Positions 1-6,369 are shown, numbered from the stretch's first letter. The stretch is DNA of 8,699 nucleotides from JBGOUJ01 sp041477005 (GCA_041477005.1 JBGOUJ010000328.1:1-8699), one strand, 5' to 3'. The notes: generated by a model not told the origin, from the letters alone. A program made the numbers and translations.

Positions 1-2
1 AG

Positions 3-230
3 CTGTACCATTCCGAGATTGGGAGCGAGCGGATGGAGTCGCTGGTGCGATTGGCCGACGTCAGGCTCATCATCTCCCAGCTTTCCTTGATCGAGATCGA
101 GTCTGTCTTTGCTATCAGACACCTGCCCGAGGTTGGCTCTGTGTTCCCGTCGCCGTCGGCCCCGGGTTCCCTTCCCTTTCGCGTTGGCCCTGCCGACAAT
201 TCCCGCCATTGGCTCACAAGGTCATCATAA
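3..230 (+). pseudogene. Truncated PIN-domain (VapC-like) toxin fragment
   Basis: The frame is open from the left edge to a TAA at 228-230. Its first ~39 codons (to about base 119) read LYHSEIGSERMESL..., then ISQLSLIEIESVFAIR. That is the usual PIN/VapC pattern: a short helix with 'SE.GSE', then an 'IS.L...E..S.FA' helix carrying the conserved acidic residue of the metal site. PIN proteins are Mg-dependent ribonucleases, normally ~130 aa and paired with a small antitoxin. After base ~120 the translation becomes low-complexity Pro/Ser-rich and no longer resembles the family, and the second half with the remaining catalytic Asp residues is absent. The first catalytic Asp (LDTSAL-type motif) would lie left of the window. 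No antitoxin is visible. I infer a gene broken by deletion or rearrangement just upstream of ilvE. The alternative is chance resemblance over a short stretch. Confidence 0.5.
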
Positions 231-236
231 ATCGCA

Positions 237-245
237 TGTTATACT
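237..245 (+). promoter_or_regulatory. Extended -10 promoter of ilvE
   Basis: TGTTATACT is a TGn extension followed by TATACT (5 of 6 matches to TATAAT). No good -35 hexamer sits 16-18 nt upstream, which an extended -10 does not strictly need. Initiation would fall near base 252, giving a leader of about 16 nt that begins right at the Shine-Dalgarno sequence. Prediction from sequence only. Confidence 0.4.
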
Positions 246-267
246 CGCATTCAGGGGGGAGAACGGC

Positions 268-1212
268 ATGATCAAGCCCACCGAGAAGATCTGGCACAAC
301 GGCACATTCATCGATTGGAGCGACGCCAAGGTCCACGTGCTGAGCCACACGCTTCATTACGGCTCGAGCGTCTTCGAGGGCATTCGCTGCTACTCGACGC
401 GCGGCGGGCCGGCCATCTTTCGCGCTCGCGATCACGTCCGCCGCCTCACCGATTCCGCCCGCGTCTACCGCATGGAGGACATCGGCTACACCCACGAGCA
501 AATGCTGGCCGCCATAACCGAGCTGGTGCACGTCAACGGCATGGACTCCTGCTACATCCGCCCGATCGTGTTTCGCGGCTACGGCGAAATGGGCGTGCTG
601 CCGTTCCACAACCCCATCGAGGTCTACATCGCCTGCTGGGAGTGGGGCGGGTATCTCGGCCCGGAGGCTCTGGCCGAGGGCGTCGACGTGTGCGTCTCCT
701 CCTGGACGCGCCTGGCCCCCAATACCCTGCCCGCCATGGCCAAGGCGTCAGCCAACTACATGAACTCCCAGTTGATCAAGATGGAGGCGGTCACCAACGG
801 CTATTCGGAAGGCATCGCCCTCGATGCCGCCGGCTACGTGAGCGAGGGCAGCGGCGAGAACGTTTTCGTCGTCCGCGACGGAAGGCTCCTCACCCCGTCG
901 CTCGGCGCCTCGGCTCTGCCAGGCATCACCCGCGACACCGTCTTGCGCCTGGCCCGCGAGCTGGACATCGACATCGTCGAGCAGGCTATTCCCCGCGAGA
1001 TGCTCTACATCGCCGACGAAGTGTTCTTCACCGGCACGGCGGCGGAGATCACCCCCATCCGCTCCGTCGACCGGATTCGCATCGGAGCCGGACGCCGCGG
1101 CCCCATTACCGAAAGGCTTCAAAAGGAATTCTTTGCGATCATCCGCGGCGAGGTCGAAGACCGCTACGGCTGGCTCACCCCCATCCACGCCCCACGCCCC
1201 GTGGCAGTCTGA
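268..1212 (+). CDS. ilvE: Branched-chain amino-acid aminotransferase
   Basis: This PLP enzyme (fold type IV, class IV aminotransferase) carries out the last step of Ile, Leu and Val synthesis and the first step of their breakdown: 2-oxo acid + Glu <-> amino acid + 2-oxoglutarate, in the cytosol. The product is 314 aa, close to the ~309 aa of the Escherichia coli enzyme. Visible motifs are LHYGSSVFEGIR (29-40, substrate pocket), YIRP (96-99), the PLP lysine K159 in AMAKASANY, VSEGSGEN with E193, ALPGITRD (216-223) and GTAAEITP (256-263, phosphate binding). The C-terminal EVEDRYGWL resembles the E. coli tail. The reading frame is open further upstream (from base 109), but ATG 268 is chosen because it has a strong AGGGGGGAG Shine-Dalgarno at 253-261 and matches the family N-terminus. 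It stands alone, without other ilv genes nearby. The next ~1 kb has no intact gene, so it is probably monocistronic. Confidence 0.96.
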   Translation: MIKPTEKIWHNGTFIDWSDAKVHVLSHTLHYGSSVFEGIRCYSTRGGPAIFRARDHVRRLTDSARVYRMEDIGYTHEQMLAAITELVHVNGMDSCYIRPIVFRGYGEMGVLPFHNPIEVYIACWEWGGYLGPEALAEGVDVCVSSWTRLAPNTLPAMAKASANYMNSQLIKMEAVTNGYSEGIALDAAGYVSEGSGENVFVVRDGRLLTPSLGASALPGITRDTVLRLARELDIDIVEQAIPREMLYIADEVFFTGTAAEITPIRSVDRIRIGAGRRGPITERLQKEFFAIIRGEVEDRYGWLTPIHAPRPVAV

Positions 1213-1277
1213 ACCCGGGTCCGCGCGGCCCATTCCGCGACAGCAAGGGTAAGTGTAAGAAGGTTTGGGAAATGCCT

Positions 1278-1337
1278 ATTTCACGCCAAGACGCCAAGTA
1301 CGCCAAGAAAAGCTTCTTTCTTTCCTTTGCGCGAAAT
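1278..1337. repeat. CGCCAAG-type imperfect inverted repeat
   Basis: The segment starts ATTTCACGCCAAGACGCCAAG and closes with the imperfect complement CTTTCCTTTGCGCGAAAT. Inside are two exact tandem ACGCCAAG units (1283-1290, 1291-1298) and a third CGCCAAG at 1301-1307, so it combines a short tandem repeat with a fold-back. Such 'cgc(c)aaagacgc(c)aaag' palindromes are, from my general knowledge, scattered as intergenic repeats in many environmental bacterial genomes. Copy number in this genome cannot be judged from one window. It lies just 3' of ilvE and could act as a transcript-end hairpin. Confidence 0.5.
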
Positions 1338-1354
1338 CTTCCGGTCGGTTACTA

Positions 1355-1621
1355 TCACCGTGGTTCCGGCCAGTTGGTGTAACTGAGGGCGCCATCCACG
1401 CGGATGGAAGTCCCCGAGATGTTCTGTGCATCGTCAGAGACCAGGAACAAGGCGGCCTTCGCGATGTCCTCCGCTGTGCAGTTGCGACCAGAGGCAGAGC
1501 GTTGTTCCTGCGGGGGCCCAATCGCATTGACCCGGATCCGGTAGGGCGCCAGCTCGCGCGCCATCCCGCGAAACAACGTGTTGACTCCGCCCTTGGTAAC
1601 CGTGTAGTGCTGGCATCGTCT
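1355..1621 (-). pseudogene. Decayed short-chain dehydrogenase/reductase (SDR), C-terminal part
   Basis: On the - strand the translation contains HYTVTKGGVNTLFRGMAREL and then APYRIRVNAIGP, the SDR catalytic helix with its Tyr-x3-Lys (YTVTK) and the following strand. It resumes at AEDIAKAALFLVSDDAQNIS and GTSIRVDGALSY, the classical SDR C-terminus, and ends in TGA (1357-1355). SDRs are NAD(P)-dependent oxidoreductases of ~250 aa. The whole Rossmann N-terminal half (TGxxxGIG, NNAG) is missing. The ~25-30 residues normally found between VNAIGP and the 'GR..EDIA' segment are mostly deleted, leaving GPPQEQRSASGRNCTAEDIA. There is no start codon or ribosome-binding site at a sensible place. I read this as a remnant after 5' truncation and an internal deletion. 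The substrate cannot be assigned. Confidence 0.75.
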
Positions 1622-1712
1622 CATCGGCTTCGCCGGGACGAACGATCCAGTTTGCTCTGAAGTATTTGTTTTGAGAAAGAGGCTCCGAAGCGTCCGCCGA
1701 TGGGACTTTTGC

Positions 1713-1762
1713 GGGTTGTAGGCTGTGGGTCCCACGCCTGCCTACCCACAACCTACAAACCC
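1713..1762. repeat. Long near-perfect hairpin (REP-like or terminator-like)
   Basis: Left arm GGGTTGTAGGCTGTGGGT (1713-1730) pairs with right arm ACCCACAACCTACAAACCC (1744-1762). There is one G/A difference and one extra A, and the loop is 13 nt. An inner alternative, GTGGG-T-CCCAC (1726-1736), could compete. No U-tract follows on either strand, so this is not a classical intrinsic terminator. It may be a dispersed palindromic repeat. It directly abuts the inverted-repeat-bounded element that begins at 1767. Confidence 0.6.
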
Positions 1763-1766
1763 GGTG

Positions 1767-2129
1767 AATGGTTCCGAGTGATCTCTCGGGCGCCCCTGCG
1801 CCCGCCCGGCCACTTCCGCGGCCTTTCACTCACCCCGGGGGGATCGCCGTTCCCGGCCGGTGGTCGTGAGCCGCGTCCGATACCGGCACGAGGGCGCGAG
1901 CTCCCCGTACCTGAACCGGACTCTCCGCCGCCACTCGGGACCCCGCTCCCCCGACTGGGCTGGGTGGCCCCTCCGGGATCATAGCTTTGCGGCCCGATGC
2001 AACAGCAGAAGCAGGCAATCTTCCGAGCCTGGTTGCGTCACTCCCCTCAGCGCCGCTGAGGATCAATGCTCCGCACGCCGCGTGCCCGTAAGACTGAGGT
2101 CCCAAACCCGATGACCTCTCGGAACCATT
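1767..2129. repeat. Hairpin-rich segment bounded by inverted repeats (MITE-like or structured RNA)
   Basis: AATGGTTCCGAG at 1767-1778 recurs exactly, inverted, as CTCGGAACCATT at 2118-2129. The similarity continues inward (GATC/GGTC, then TCGGG), giving terminal repeats of ~24 bp at ~80% identity around a 363 bp segment. Inside are GGGCGC-CCCT-GCGCCC (1788-1803), a two-tier stem GATGCAAC/GTTGCGTC (1996-2003 with 2032-2039) enclosing CAGGC/GCCTG (2012-2016 with 2027-2031), CCTCAGCG-C-CGCTGAGG (2045-2061), and GCACG-CCG-CGTGC (2073-2085). No convincing gene is present; the open frames here have no domain resemblance and poor starts. No clear target-site duplication is visible. Candidate explanations are a non-autonomous mobile element or a structured RNA whose ends pair. 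I see no conserved RNase P or tmRNA core. Confidence 0.4.
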
Positions 2130-2162
2130 GCCACTTATAACGGCCCGGCGCTCCGATGTCAA

Positions 2163-2191
2163 TTGAAAAGTGTCGTCGTCGCCGCTCTTAT
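2163..2191 (+). promoter_or_regulatory. Putative sigma70-type promoter of nagA
   Basis: TTGAAA (2163-2168, 5/6 to TTGACA) is separated by exactly 17 nt from TCTTAT (2186-2191, 4/6 to TATAAT). Initiation would be near 2198, giving a leader of about 75 nt before the nagA ATG. The DnaA-box-like site at 2188-2196 overlaps the -10. This is a sequence prediction only. Confidence 0.35.
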
Positions 2192-2196
2192 CCACA
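2188..2196 (+). promoter_or_regulatory. Consensus DnaA box
   Basis: TTATCCACA is an exact match to the classical DnaA-box consensus TTATNCACA. It is the only such box I noticed and no replication gene is near, so it is unlikely to mark an origin. It overlaps the putative nagA -10, so DnaA binding there could affect transcription. A chance occurrence is also possible. Confidence 0.35.
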
Positions 2197-2213
2197 ACTT
2201 TGTTATCTTGTGT

Positions 2214-2232
2214 GGAGCGGGTTTACCGCTCC
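2214..2232. promoter_or_regulatory. Palindrome in the nagA leader (operator or 5' UTR hairpin)
   Basis: GGAGCGG (2214-2220) and CCGCTCC (2226-2232) are perfect 7-bp arms around GTTTA. The site lies 43 nt before the nagA ATG, between the putative start of transcription and the ribosome-binding site. It could be a repressor operator or an RNA stem in the leader. No GlcNAc regulator gene is in the window to pair with it. Confidence 0.35.
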
Positions 2233-2274
2233 TGCGTTGTTCAAAAATTGTGCATAAAACGAGGACCAAACCAA

Positions 2275-3414
2275 ATGCTTGTCGGGATTTCGCCTGATAC
2301 GGGCCAAGCCGTCGAAATCGAAGTCAGCGCGGGAAAAATCACCTCTGTGCGGGAGAGCACGCGCGACGCCGGCGGCCGGTTCGTAGCGCCGGGCCTGATC
2401 GATCTGCAGGTCAACGGCTTCGCCGGCGTGGACTACAACTCGCCGGAGGCGAGCCTCGAGGAAATCGCCCGCTCCATCCGCGAGATGCGCGCGACCGGCG
2501 TCACGCGCTTCTTCCCCACCGTCATCACCGGCTCGAAAGAGCGAATGTCCGCCGCGCTGCGAAACTTGACCCGCGCGCGCCGTGAGCTTCCCGACGAGGG
2601 TCGCTCGATCGCCGGCATCCACGTCGAGGGGCCGTTCCTGTCGCCCGAGGAGGGCCCGCGCGGCGCTCACCCGCTCGAGCACGTCCGCCCTCCCGATCGC
2701 GACGAATTCCTGCGAATGCAGGAAGCCGCCGCCGGCGCCATTCGTCTGTTCACCCTGGCGCCCGAGATGCCGGGAGCGCTTGCGCTGATAGCATTTCTCG
2801 TGGAACGCGGCGTCGTCGTAAGCCTCGGCCACACCGGCGCGGCCCCCGAACAAATCCGCGACGCCATCGGCGCCGGCGCCACCATGTCCACGCACCTCGG
2901 CAACGGCGCCCATTCCCTGCTCCCGCGCCATCCCAATTACATCTGGGAGCAAATGGCCGCCGACGAACTTTACGCCGGCTTGATCGTCGACGGCATTCAC
3001 CTGCCCCCAGCCGTCGTCAAGTGCACCGTGCGAGCCAAGGGCCTGGAGCGGAGCGTCCTCGTCACCGACGCCACTTCCCCCGCCAATTGCCGGCCCGGCC
3101 GCTATTGGCTCGGCCATGTCGAGGTGGAGCTGAATGGCGAAGGCCGCGTCCAAGTCGTGGGCACGTCCCGTCTGGCCGGCTCCTCCCTGCGAATGGATCG
3201 TGGCGTCGAAAACCTGATTCGCTTCGCCGGCCTGACCCTCGCTCAAGCCCTGCGCCTGGCCACAGTCAACGCCGCCCGCGCCGTGCGGCTCACCGGCCGC
3301 ACCGGCTTTCTCGAAGCCGGCGACGTCGCCGACTTGGTGATGTTCCGCTTTGAGGCCGCCTCCAGCCGAATCCTGGTGGAGGACACCTTGGTCGCCGACG
3401 CCATGCTCGGGTGA
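2275..3414 (+). CDS. nagA: N-acetylglucosamine-6-phosphate deacetylase
   Basis: It hydrolyses GlcNAc-6-phosphate to glucosamine-6-phosphate and acetate in the cytosol, in amino-sugar catabolism and cell-wall recycling. The product is 379 aa, about the E. coli length (382), and is an amidohydrolase-superfamily TIM barrel. Visible residues are PGLIDLQVNG (39-48, with the Gln/Asn variant of the HxH motif that E. coli NagA also has), the metal ligand E118 in IHVEGPFLS, H132, H186 in SLGHTG, H207 in STHLGNGAH, H242 in DGIHLP, the catalytic D265 in LVTDATSPA, AGSSLRMD (301-308) and a C-terminal GDVADLV (349-355). The stretch NGAHSLLPRHPNYIWEQMA marks a subgroup different from the E. coli enzyme. 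The frame is open upstream to 2170, but ATG 2275 is preferred for its GAGGA at 2261-2265 and the short family N-terminus. No nagB, kinase or transporter is adjacent, so the substrate supply must be encoded elsewhere. Confidence 0.94.
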   Translation: MLVGISPDTGQAVEIEVSAGKITSVRESTRDAGGRFVAPGLIDLQVNGFAGVDYNSPEASLEEIARSIREMRATGVTRFFPTVITGSKERMSAALRNLTRARRELPDEGRSIAGIHVEGPFLSPEEGPRGAHPLEHVRPPDRDEFLRMQEAAAGAIRLFTLAPEMPGALALIAFLVERGVVVSLGHTGAAPEQIRDAIGAGATMSTHLGNGAHSLLPRHPNYIWEQMAADELYAGLIVDGIHLPPAVVKCTVRAKGLERSVLVTDATSPANCRPGRYWLGHVEVELNGEGRVQVVGTSRLAGSSLRMDRGVENLIRFAGLTLAQALRLATVNAARAVRLTGRTGFLEAGDVADLVMFRFEAASSRILVEDTLVADAMLG

Positions 3415-3563
3415 AAGACGGCAGGCGCCCCGGCGAGAAGCGGGTCGGGATGGCCCGCGAGCCGGAGCCGAAGCTGGCCATCACCACAGTTGTGTTGAGT
3501 GTATCGGGCGCTGCGGAGCGGAAAACCCTTCAGCAAAGTGTGCAATTGGAGGAGGATCTTCTG

Positions 3564-4616
3564 ATGTCAAGCCTGAGAGCTGGGTCGCTGCTCCTGCTCG
3601 CCGGTTGCCTGTCGATGGCGCTGCGTGCGGATCAAGTTACCTTGAAAAATGGCGACAGGCTCACCGGAGCCATCATCAAGAAAGACGGCGACAAGGTGAC
3701 GCTGCGGAGCGAGTTTTTCGGAGAAGTAGCAATCCCCTGGTCAGCCGTTACGAGCGTGAAGTCCGACACTGCGCTTCACGTCGTCCTGCCCGGCGAAAAG
3801 GAGGTGAACGGGACCATAGATACTAGAAATTCCATCATCCGGGTCACGGCGCCGAGCGCCGCAGAGACCGCTCCCTTGGCCGGCGTCGTCACCATCCGCA
3901 ACGACGCCGAGCAGCGAAAACACGAGCGCCTTCTGGCGCCGGGGTGGTTGGACCTCTGGGCCGGTCACTTCGACCTGGGCCTGGCGCTGGCACGGGGCAA
4001 CGCTCGCACCAACACATTCACAACGGCATTCGAGGCAGCCCGCGTGACACGAGCCGACGAGATCAAGCTCCACTACAACCAGATCTATGCGACGGCTACC
4101 GTGAAGGGCGCATCGGAGGCCACTGCGGAAGCTGTGCGCGGCGGCTGGCTTTACGACCGCAAGGCCGGCTCACGTACTTTTGTGAACGCCTTCAACGATT
4201 ACGAGTTCGATCGGTTTCAGAATCTGGACCTCCGCTTTGCGCTTGGCGGCGGCTTCGGTGTCCACGCCATCAAGAACGATGGCACGACGCTGGACCTCCT
4301 GGCAGGCGTTTCGTACAACCGCGAGCAGTTCAACACGGGCCTGACGCGGAACTCCGCAGAAGCTTACTGGGGCGACGACTGGGCCTATAAGCTTTCGGGA
4401 AGGAGCTCCCTGACCCAGTCCTTCCGGATGTTCAACAACTTGACGACCCCAGGCCGATACCGCATGAACTTCGACCTCGGCTCCAGCACGGTTCTCAGAA
4501 AATGGCTCAGTTGGCAAGTCGCCGCCAGCGACCGTTTTCTGAGCGACCCGGTGCCGGGCCGCCAGCGCAATGACATCGTGCTCACCACAGGCTTTCGTGT
4601 AAACTTTGCGCGATAG
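3564..4616 (+). CDS. DUF481 (YdiY-like) outer-membrane beta-barrel protein
   Basis: A 350-aa exported protein. Residues 1-22 look like a signal peptide (h-region SLLLLAG, cleavage after ALRA at 22). Residues 23-~95 form a small beta domain starting DQVTLKNGDRLTGAIIKKDG, common at the N-terminus of such proteins. From ~130 onward amphipathic alternating strands rich in Gly, Asn and aromatics (AGHFDLGLALARGNA, ALGGGFGVHAI, LLAGVSYNREQF) end in VLTTGFRVNFAR. This is the DUF481 barrel, whose function is not established. The start ATG 3564 has a strong GGAGGAGG at 3548-3555 with 8-nt spacing; the frame is open upstream to the nagA stop, but that part is not protein-like. One oddity is LAGC at 12-15, which fits a lipobox, so a lipoprotein is an alternative. 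It sits 149 nt behind nagA on the same strand, possibly co-transcribed. Confidence 0.85.
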   Translation: MSSLRAGSLLLLAGCLSMALRADQVTLKNGDRLTGAIIKKDGDKVTLRSEFFGEVAIPWSAVTSVKSDTALHVVLPGEKEVNGTIDTRNSIIRVTAPSAAETAPLAGVVTIRNDAEQRKHERLLAPGWLDLWAGHFDLGLALARGNARTNTFTTAFEAARVTRADEIKLHYNQIYATATVKGASEATAEAVRGGWLYDRKAGSRTFVNAFNDYEFDRFQNLDLRFALGGGFGVHAIKNDGTTLDLLAGVSYNREQFNTGLTRNSAEAYWGDDWAYKLSGRSSLTQSFRMFNNLTTPGRYRMNFDLGSSTVLRKWLSWQVAASDRFLSDPVPGRQRNDIVLTTGFRVNFAR

Positions 4617-4620
4617 CGCA

Positions 4621-4660
4621 GGAACTGGGGGAGTTCCGACCGTCTGAGACGTTCGGACGG
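4621..4660 (+). terminator. Two tandem hairpins after the DUF481 gene
   Basis: GGAACT-GGGGG-AGTTCC (4621-4637) is a perfect 6-bp stem starting 5 nt after the stop codon. It is followed by CCGTCTGA-GACGT-TCGGACGG (4640-4660), an 8-bp stem with one G-U pair. There is no U-tract after either, so termination, if any, would be of the U-less kind or these stems only protect the transcript end. Confidence 0.4.
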
Positions 4661-4770
4661 TAACTTCAGATCCAATCCCAACGTAAAAGATATGACGCAT
4701 TACGGATCGCTGGCGCCGTGGGCGGCCGGGGCTGTACCGTGCCGCGTCGCTAAGCCCTTCTTTTTGTGAG

Positions 4771-4800
4771 CCGCACGGCCGGGAGCGAATGGCCGCGCGG
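4771..4800. repeat. Hairpin upstream of the membrane-protein gene
   Basis: CCGCACGGCC (4771-4780) pairs with GGCCGCGCGG (4791-4800) with one A/C mismatch and a 10-nt loop. It follows a short T-run (4769-side CTTTTTG) rather than preceding one on the + strand. Apart from this stem I see no convincing promoter or gene in 4661-4885. Confidence 0.35.
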
Positions 4801-4885
4801 TTGCCTGGAGGGTTCGTGATCCAGGGCCGCTGATGGCTGGCGCCCGGGAAACATGATGGAGGGCGCTTGCGCGCCGGAGGCTCGG

Positions 4886-6337
4886 GTGATTTCCAGCCGC
4901 ACACGGGAGTTTCTGACTCTGAGCGCCCTGACACTGGGCGCACTGCTGGTTCACGGCTATCACCCCGCAGTGGAGGATGCGGAGATTTACCTTCCCGGAA
5001 TCTTCAAGCTGCTCCATCCCTCGCTGTTTCCCTATGACGCGGTATTCTTTCAGTCCCACGCGGGCATGACGCTGTTTCCTCACCTGATCGCCGGCTCCGT
5101 CTGGCTGACGCACCTGCCGGCCGGCATCGCGCTGCTCGGCTGGCACGTGCTGTGCGTATTTCTTCTTCTGCTGGCGTGCTGGCGAATCGCCCGGCTATGT
5201 TTCCGCGAAAGACAGGCTGCGTGGTGCGGAGTGGCTTTGGTGGGCTGCCTGCTGACGATGCCGGTCGCCGGAACGGCCCTGTACATCATGGACCAGTACC
5301 TGAGTTCGCGCTCGCTCTCCACGCCGGCCGGGTTGTTCGCAGTGGCGAGCGCCCTCGAAGGGAACTACCTCGGCGCGGGGCTGTGGATTGTTCTTACCGC
5401 TGCGGTCCATCCGCTCATGGCGGTGTTCGCGGCGGTGTACGTTGTCCTGCTGGTGGCGTGGAAGCGCCGCCGCCCAGCCGCCGCATGGTTGCCGGCTCTT
5501 TTGATGGGGAGCTTGTTTCCCCCGGTTACGCCGGCGTATCGCGTGGCGCTCAGCGCCCATCCCTATTTCTCGCTGGCGAACTGGTCCTGGTATGAGTGGC
5601 TCGGCATTCTCGCCCCGTTCGCCCTGCTCGCGGGAATGGGCCGCGTGGCCCGACGCCACAAACTGGGGCCGATGGACACTGCCTGCCGGGCGCTGGTTGT
5701 ATTCGAGGCCATCTTCCTCGCGGCGGCCCTGGTGATCTGCCTGCCCGGCCGATTCGAGAATCTTTTGGAGATCCAGCCGATGCGCTGCCTGCACCTGCTC
5801 TACATCCTGCTGTTTCTCTTCGCCGGCGGGCTGGCGGGAAGATTCGTTCTGAGAAACCGGGCATGGCGCTGGGCGCTTCTCTTCGTTCCTCTCTGCGCCG
5901 GGATGTGGTTCGCGCAGCGGCAACTCTTCCCCGCCACCCCGCATCTGGAATGGCCGTGGCTGGCGTCCGGCAACCCCTGGGATCAGGCGTTTGATTGGAT
6001 CCGCCGGAACACGCCCGAAGACGCCTACTTCGCTCTCGACCCCGACCACGAGGCGCTGCCGGAAGAGGACTTCCACGGTTTCCGGGCCATGGCTCAGCGC
6101 AGCATGCTCGCTGACGCCGGCAAGGATGGCGGCGCCGTTAGCATGTTCCCGGCGCTAGCCGACCGCTGGGTCGAGCAGGTCGCAGCCCAGCGCGGGTGGA
6201 AAAACTTTCGGCTCGCGGATTTCCAGCGGCTCAAGAGACGGTACGGTGTGAACTGGGTTGTGGTCGAGCAGCCCGGCGTCACGGGTTTCGTTTGCCCCTA
6301 CCAAAATAGCCGGGTGCTCGTTTGCCCGATTCAATAG
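4886..6337 (+). CDS. Polytopic membrane protein with soluble C-terminal domain, function unknown
   Basis: A 483-aa protein with roughly nine to eleven hydrophobic segments between residues ~11 and ~342 (for example 11-24, 82-100, 163-192, 236-252, 268-287, 302-320, 326-342), then a soluble domain (~360-483). The first loop carries HPAVEDAEIYLPGIFKLLHP and PYDAVFFQSHAG. The tail contains NPWDQAFDWIRRNTPEDAYF, HGFRAMAQRSMLAD, AQRGWKNFRLADFQRL and GVNWVVVEQPG. The layout (acidic first periplasmic loop, many helices, C-terminal soluble domain with 'WIRRNTP.DA') recalls GT-C-fold glycosyltransferases and DUF6798-type proteins, but I cannot assign a reaction. Start: GTG 4886 has GGAGG at 4876-4880 with 5-nt spacing. 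ATG 4853 in the same frame would add 11 residues but has only a weak GGGAA ahead of it. It lies 269 nt after the DUF481 gene and is probably its own transcription unit. Confidence 0.8.
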   Translation: MISSRTREFLTLSALTLGALLVHGYHPAVEDAEIYLPGIFKLLHPSLFPYDAVFFQSHAGMTLFPHLIAGSVWLTHLPAGIALLGWHVLCVFLLLLACWRIARLCFRERQAAWCGVALVGCLLTMPVAGTALYIMDQYLSSRSLSTPAGLFAVASALEGNYLGAGLWIVLTAAVHPLMAVFAAVYVVLLVAWKRRRPAAAWLPALLMGSLFPPVTPAYRVALSAHPYFSLANWSWYEWLGILAPFALLAGMGRVARRHKLGPMDTACRALVVFEAIFLAAALVICLPGRFENLLEIQPMRCLHLLYILLFLFAGGLAGRFVLRNRAWRWALLFVPLCAGMWFAQRQLFPATPHLEWPWLASGNPWDQAFDWIRRNTPEDAYFALDPDHEALPEEDFHGFRAMAQRSMLADAGKDGGAVSMFPALADRWVEQVAAQRGWKNFRLADFQRLKRRYGVNWVVVEQPGVTGFVCPYQNSRVLVCPIQ

Positions 6338-6340
6338 CCC

Positions 6341-6369
6341 CCGGCCTTCCGGCCGCCGGGAAAGGCCGG
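6341..6369 (+). terminator. GC-rich hairpin after the membrane-protein gene
   Basis: CCGGCCTT (6341-6348) and AAGGCCGG (6362-6369) form an 8-bp stem with a 13-nt loop, 4 nt after the stop codon. Several more GGCCGG/CCGGCC units continue to ~6390, allowing alternative folds. A T5 run occurs at 6405-6409 within a second small stem CTGTTT-TTAG-AAACAG (6402-6417). Position fits a transcript end, but the T-run is too far from the first stem for a textbook terminator. Confidence 0.4.

Noticed and set aside
1283..1307. CRISPR-like short repeats
   Set aside because: The three CGCCAAG units are 7-8 bp and essentially contiguous, with no spacers and no cas genes.
315..1382. Long + strand frame (355 codons) within ilvE
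   Set aside because: Extremely Arg/Pro/His-rich translation typical of an alternate frame in GC-rich DNA; the ilvE frame explains the region.
1767..2129. RNase P RNA or tmRNA
   Set aside because: The length and paired ends fit loosely, but the conserved GAGGAAAGTCCG-type core of RNase P and the tRNA-like ACCA 3' end of tmRNA are not present on either strand.
2188..2196. Replication origin
   Set aside because: One DnaA box only, no AT-rich unwinding region and no replication gene in the window.
2203..3246. Long - strand open frame (347 codons) opposite nagA
   Set aside because: It is the antisense shadow of a GC-rich gene: Gly/Ala/Asp-rich composition with no domain pattern, while the + strand carries all NagA catalytic motifs.
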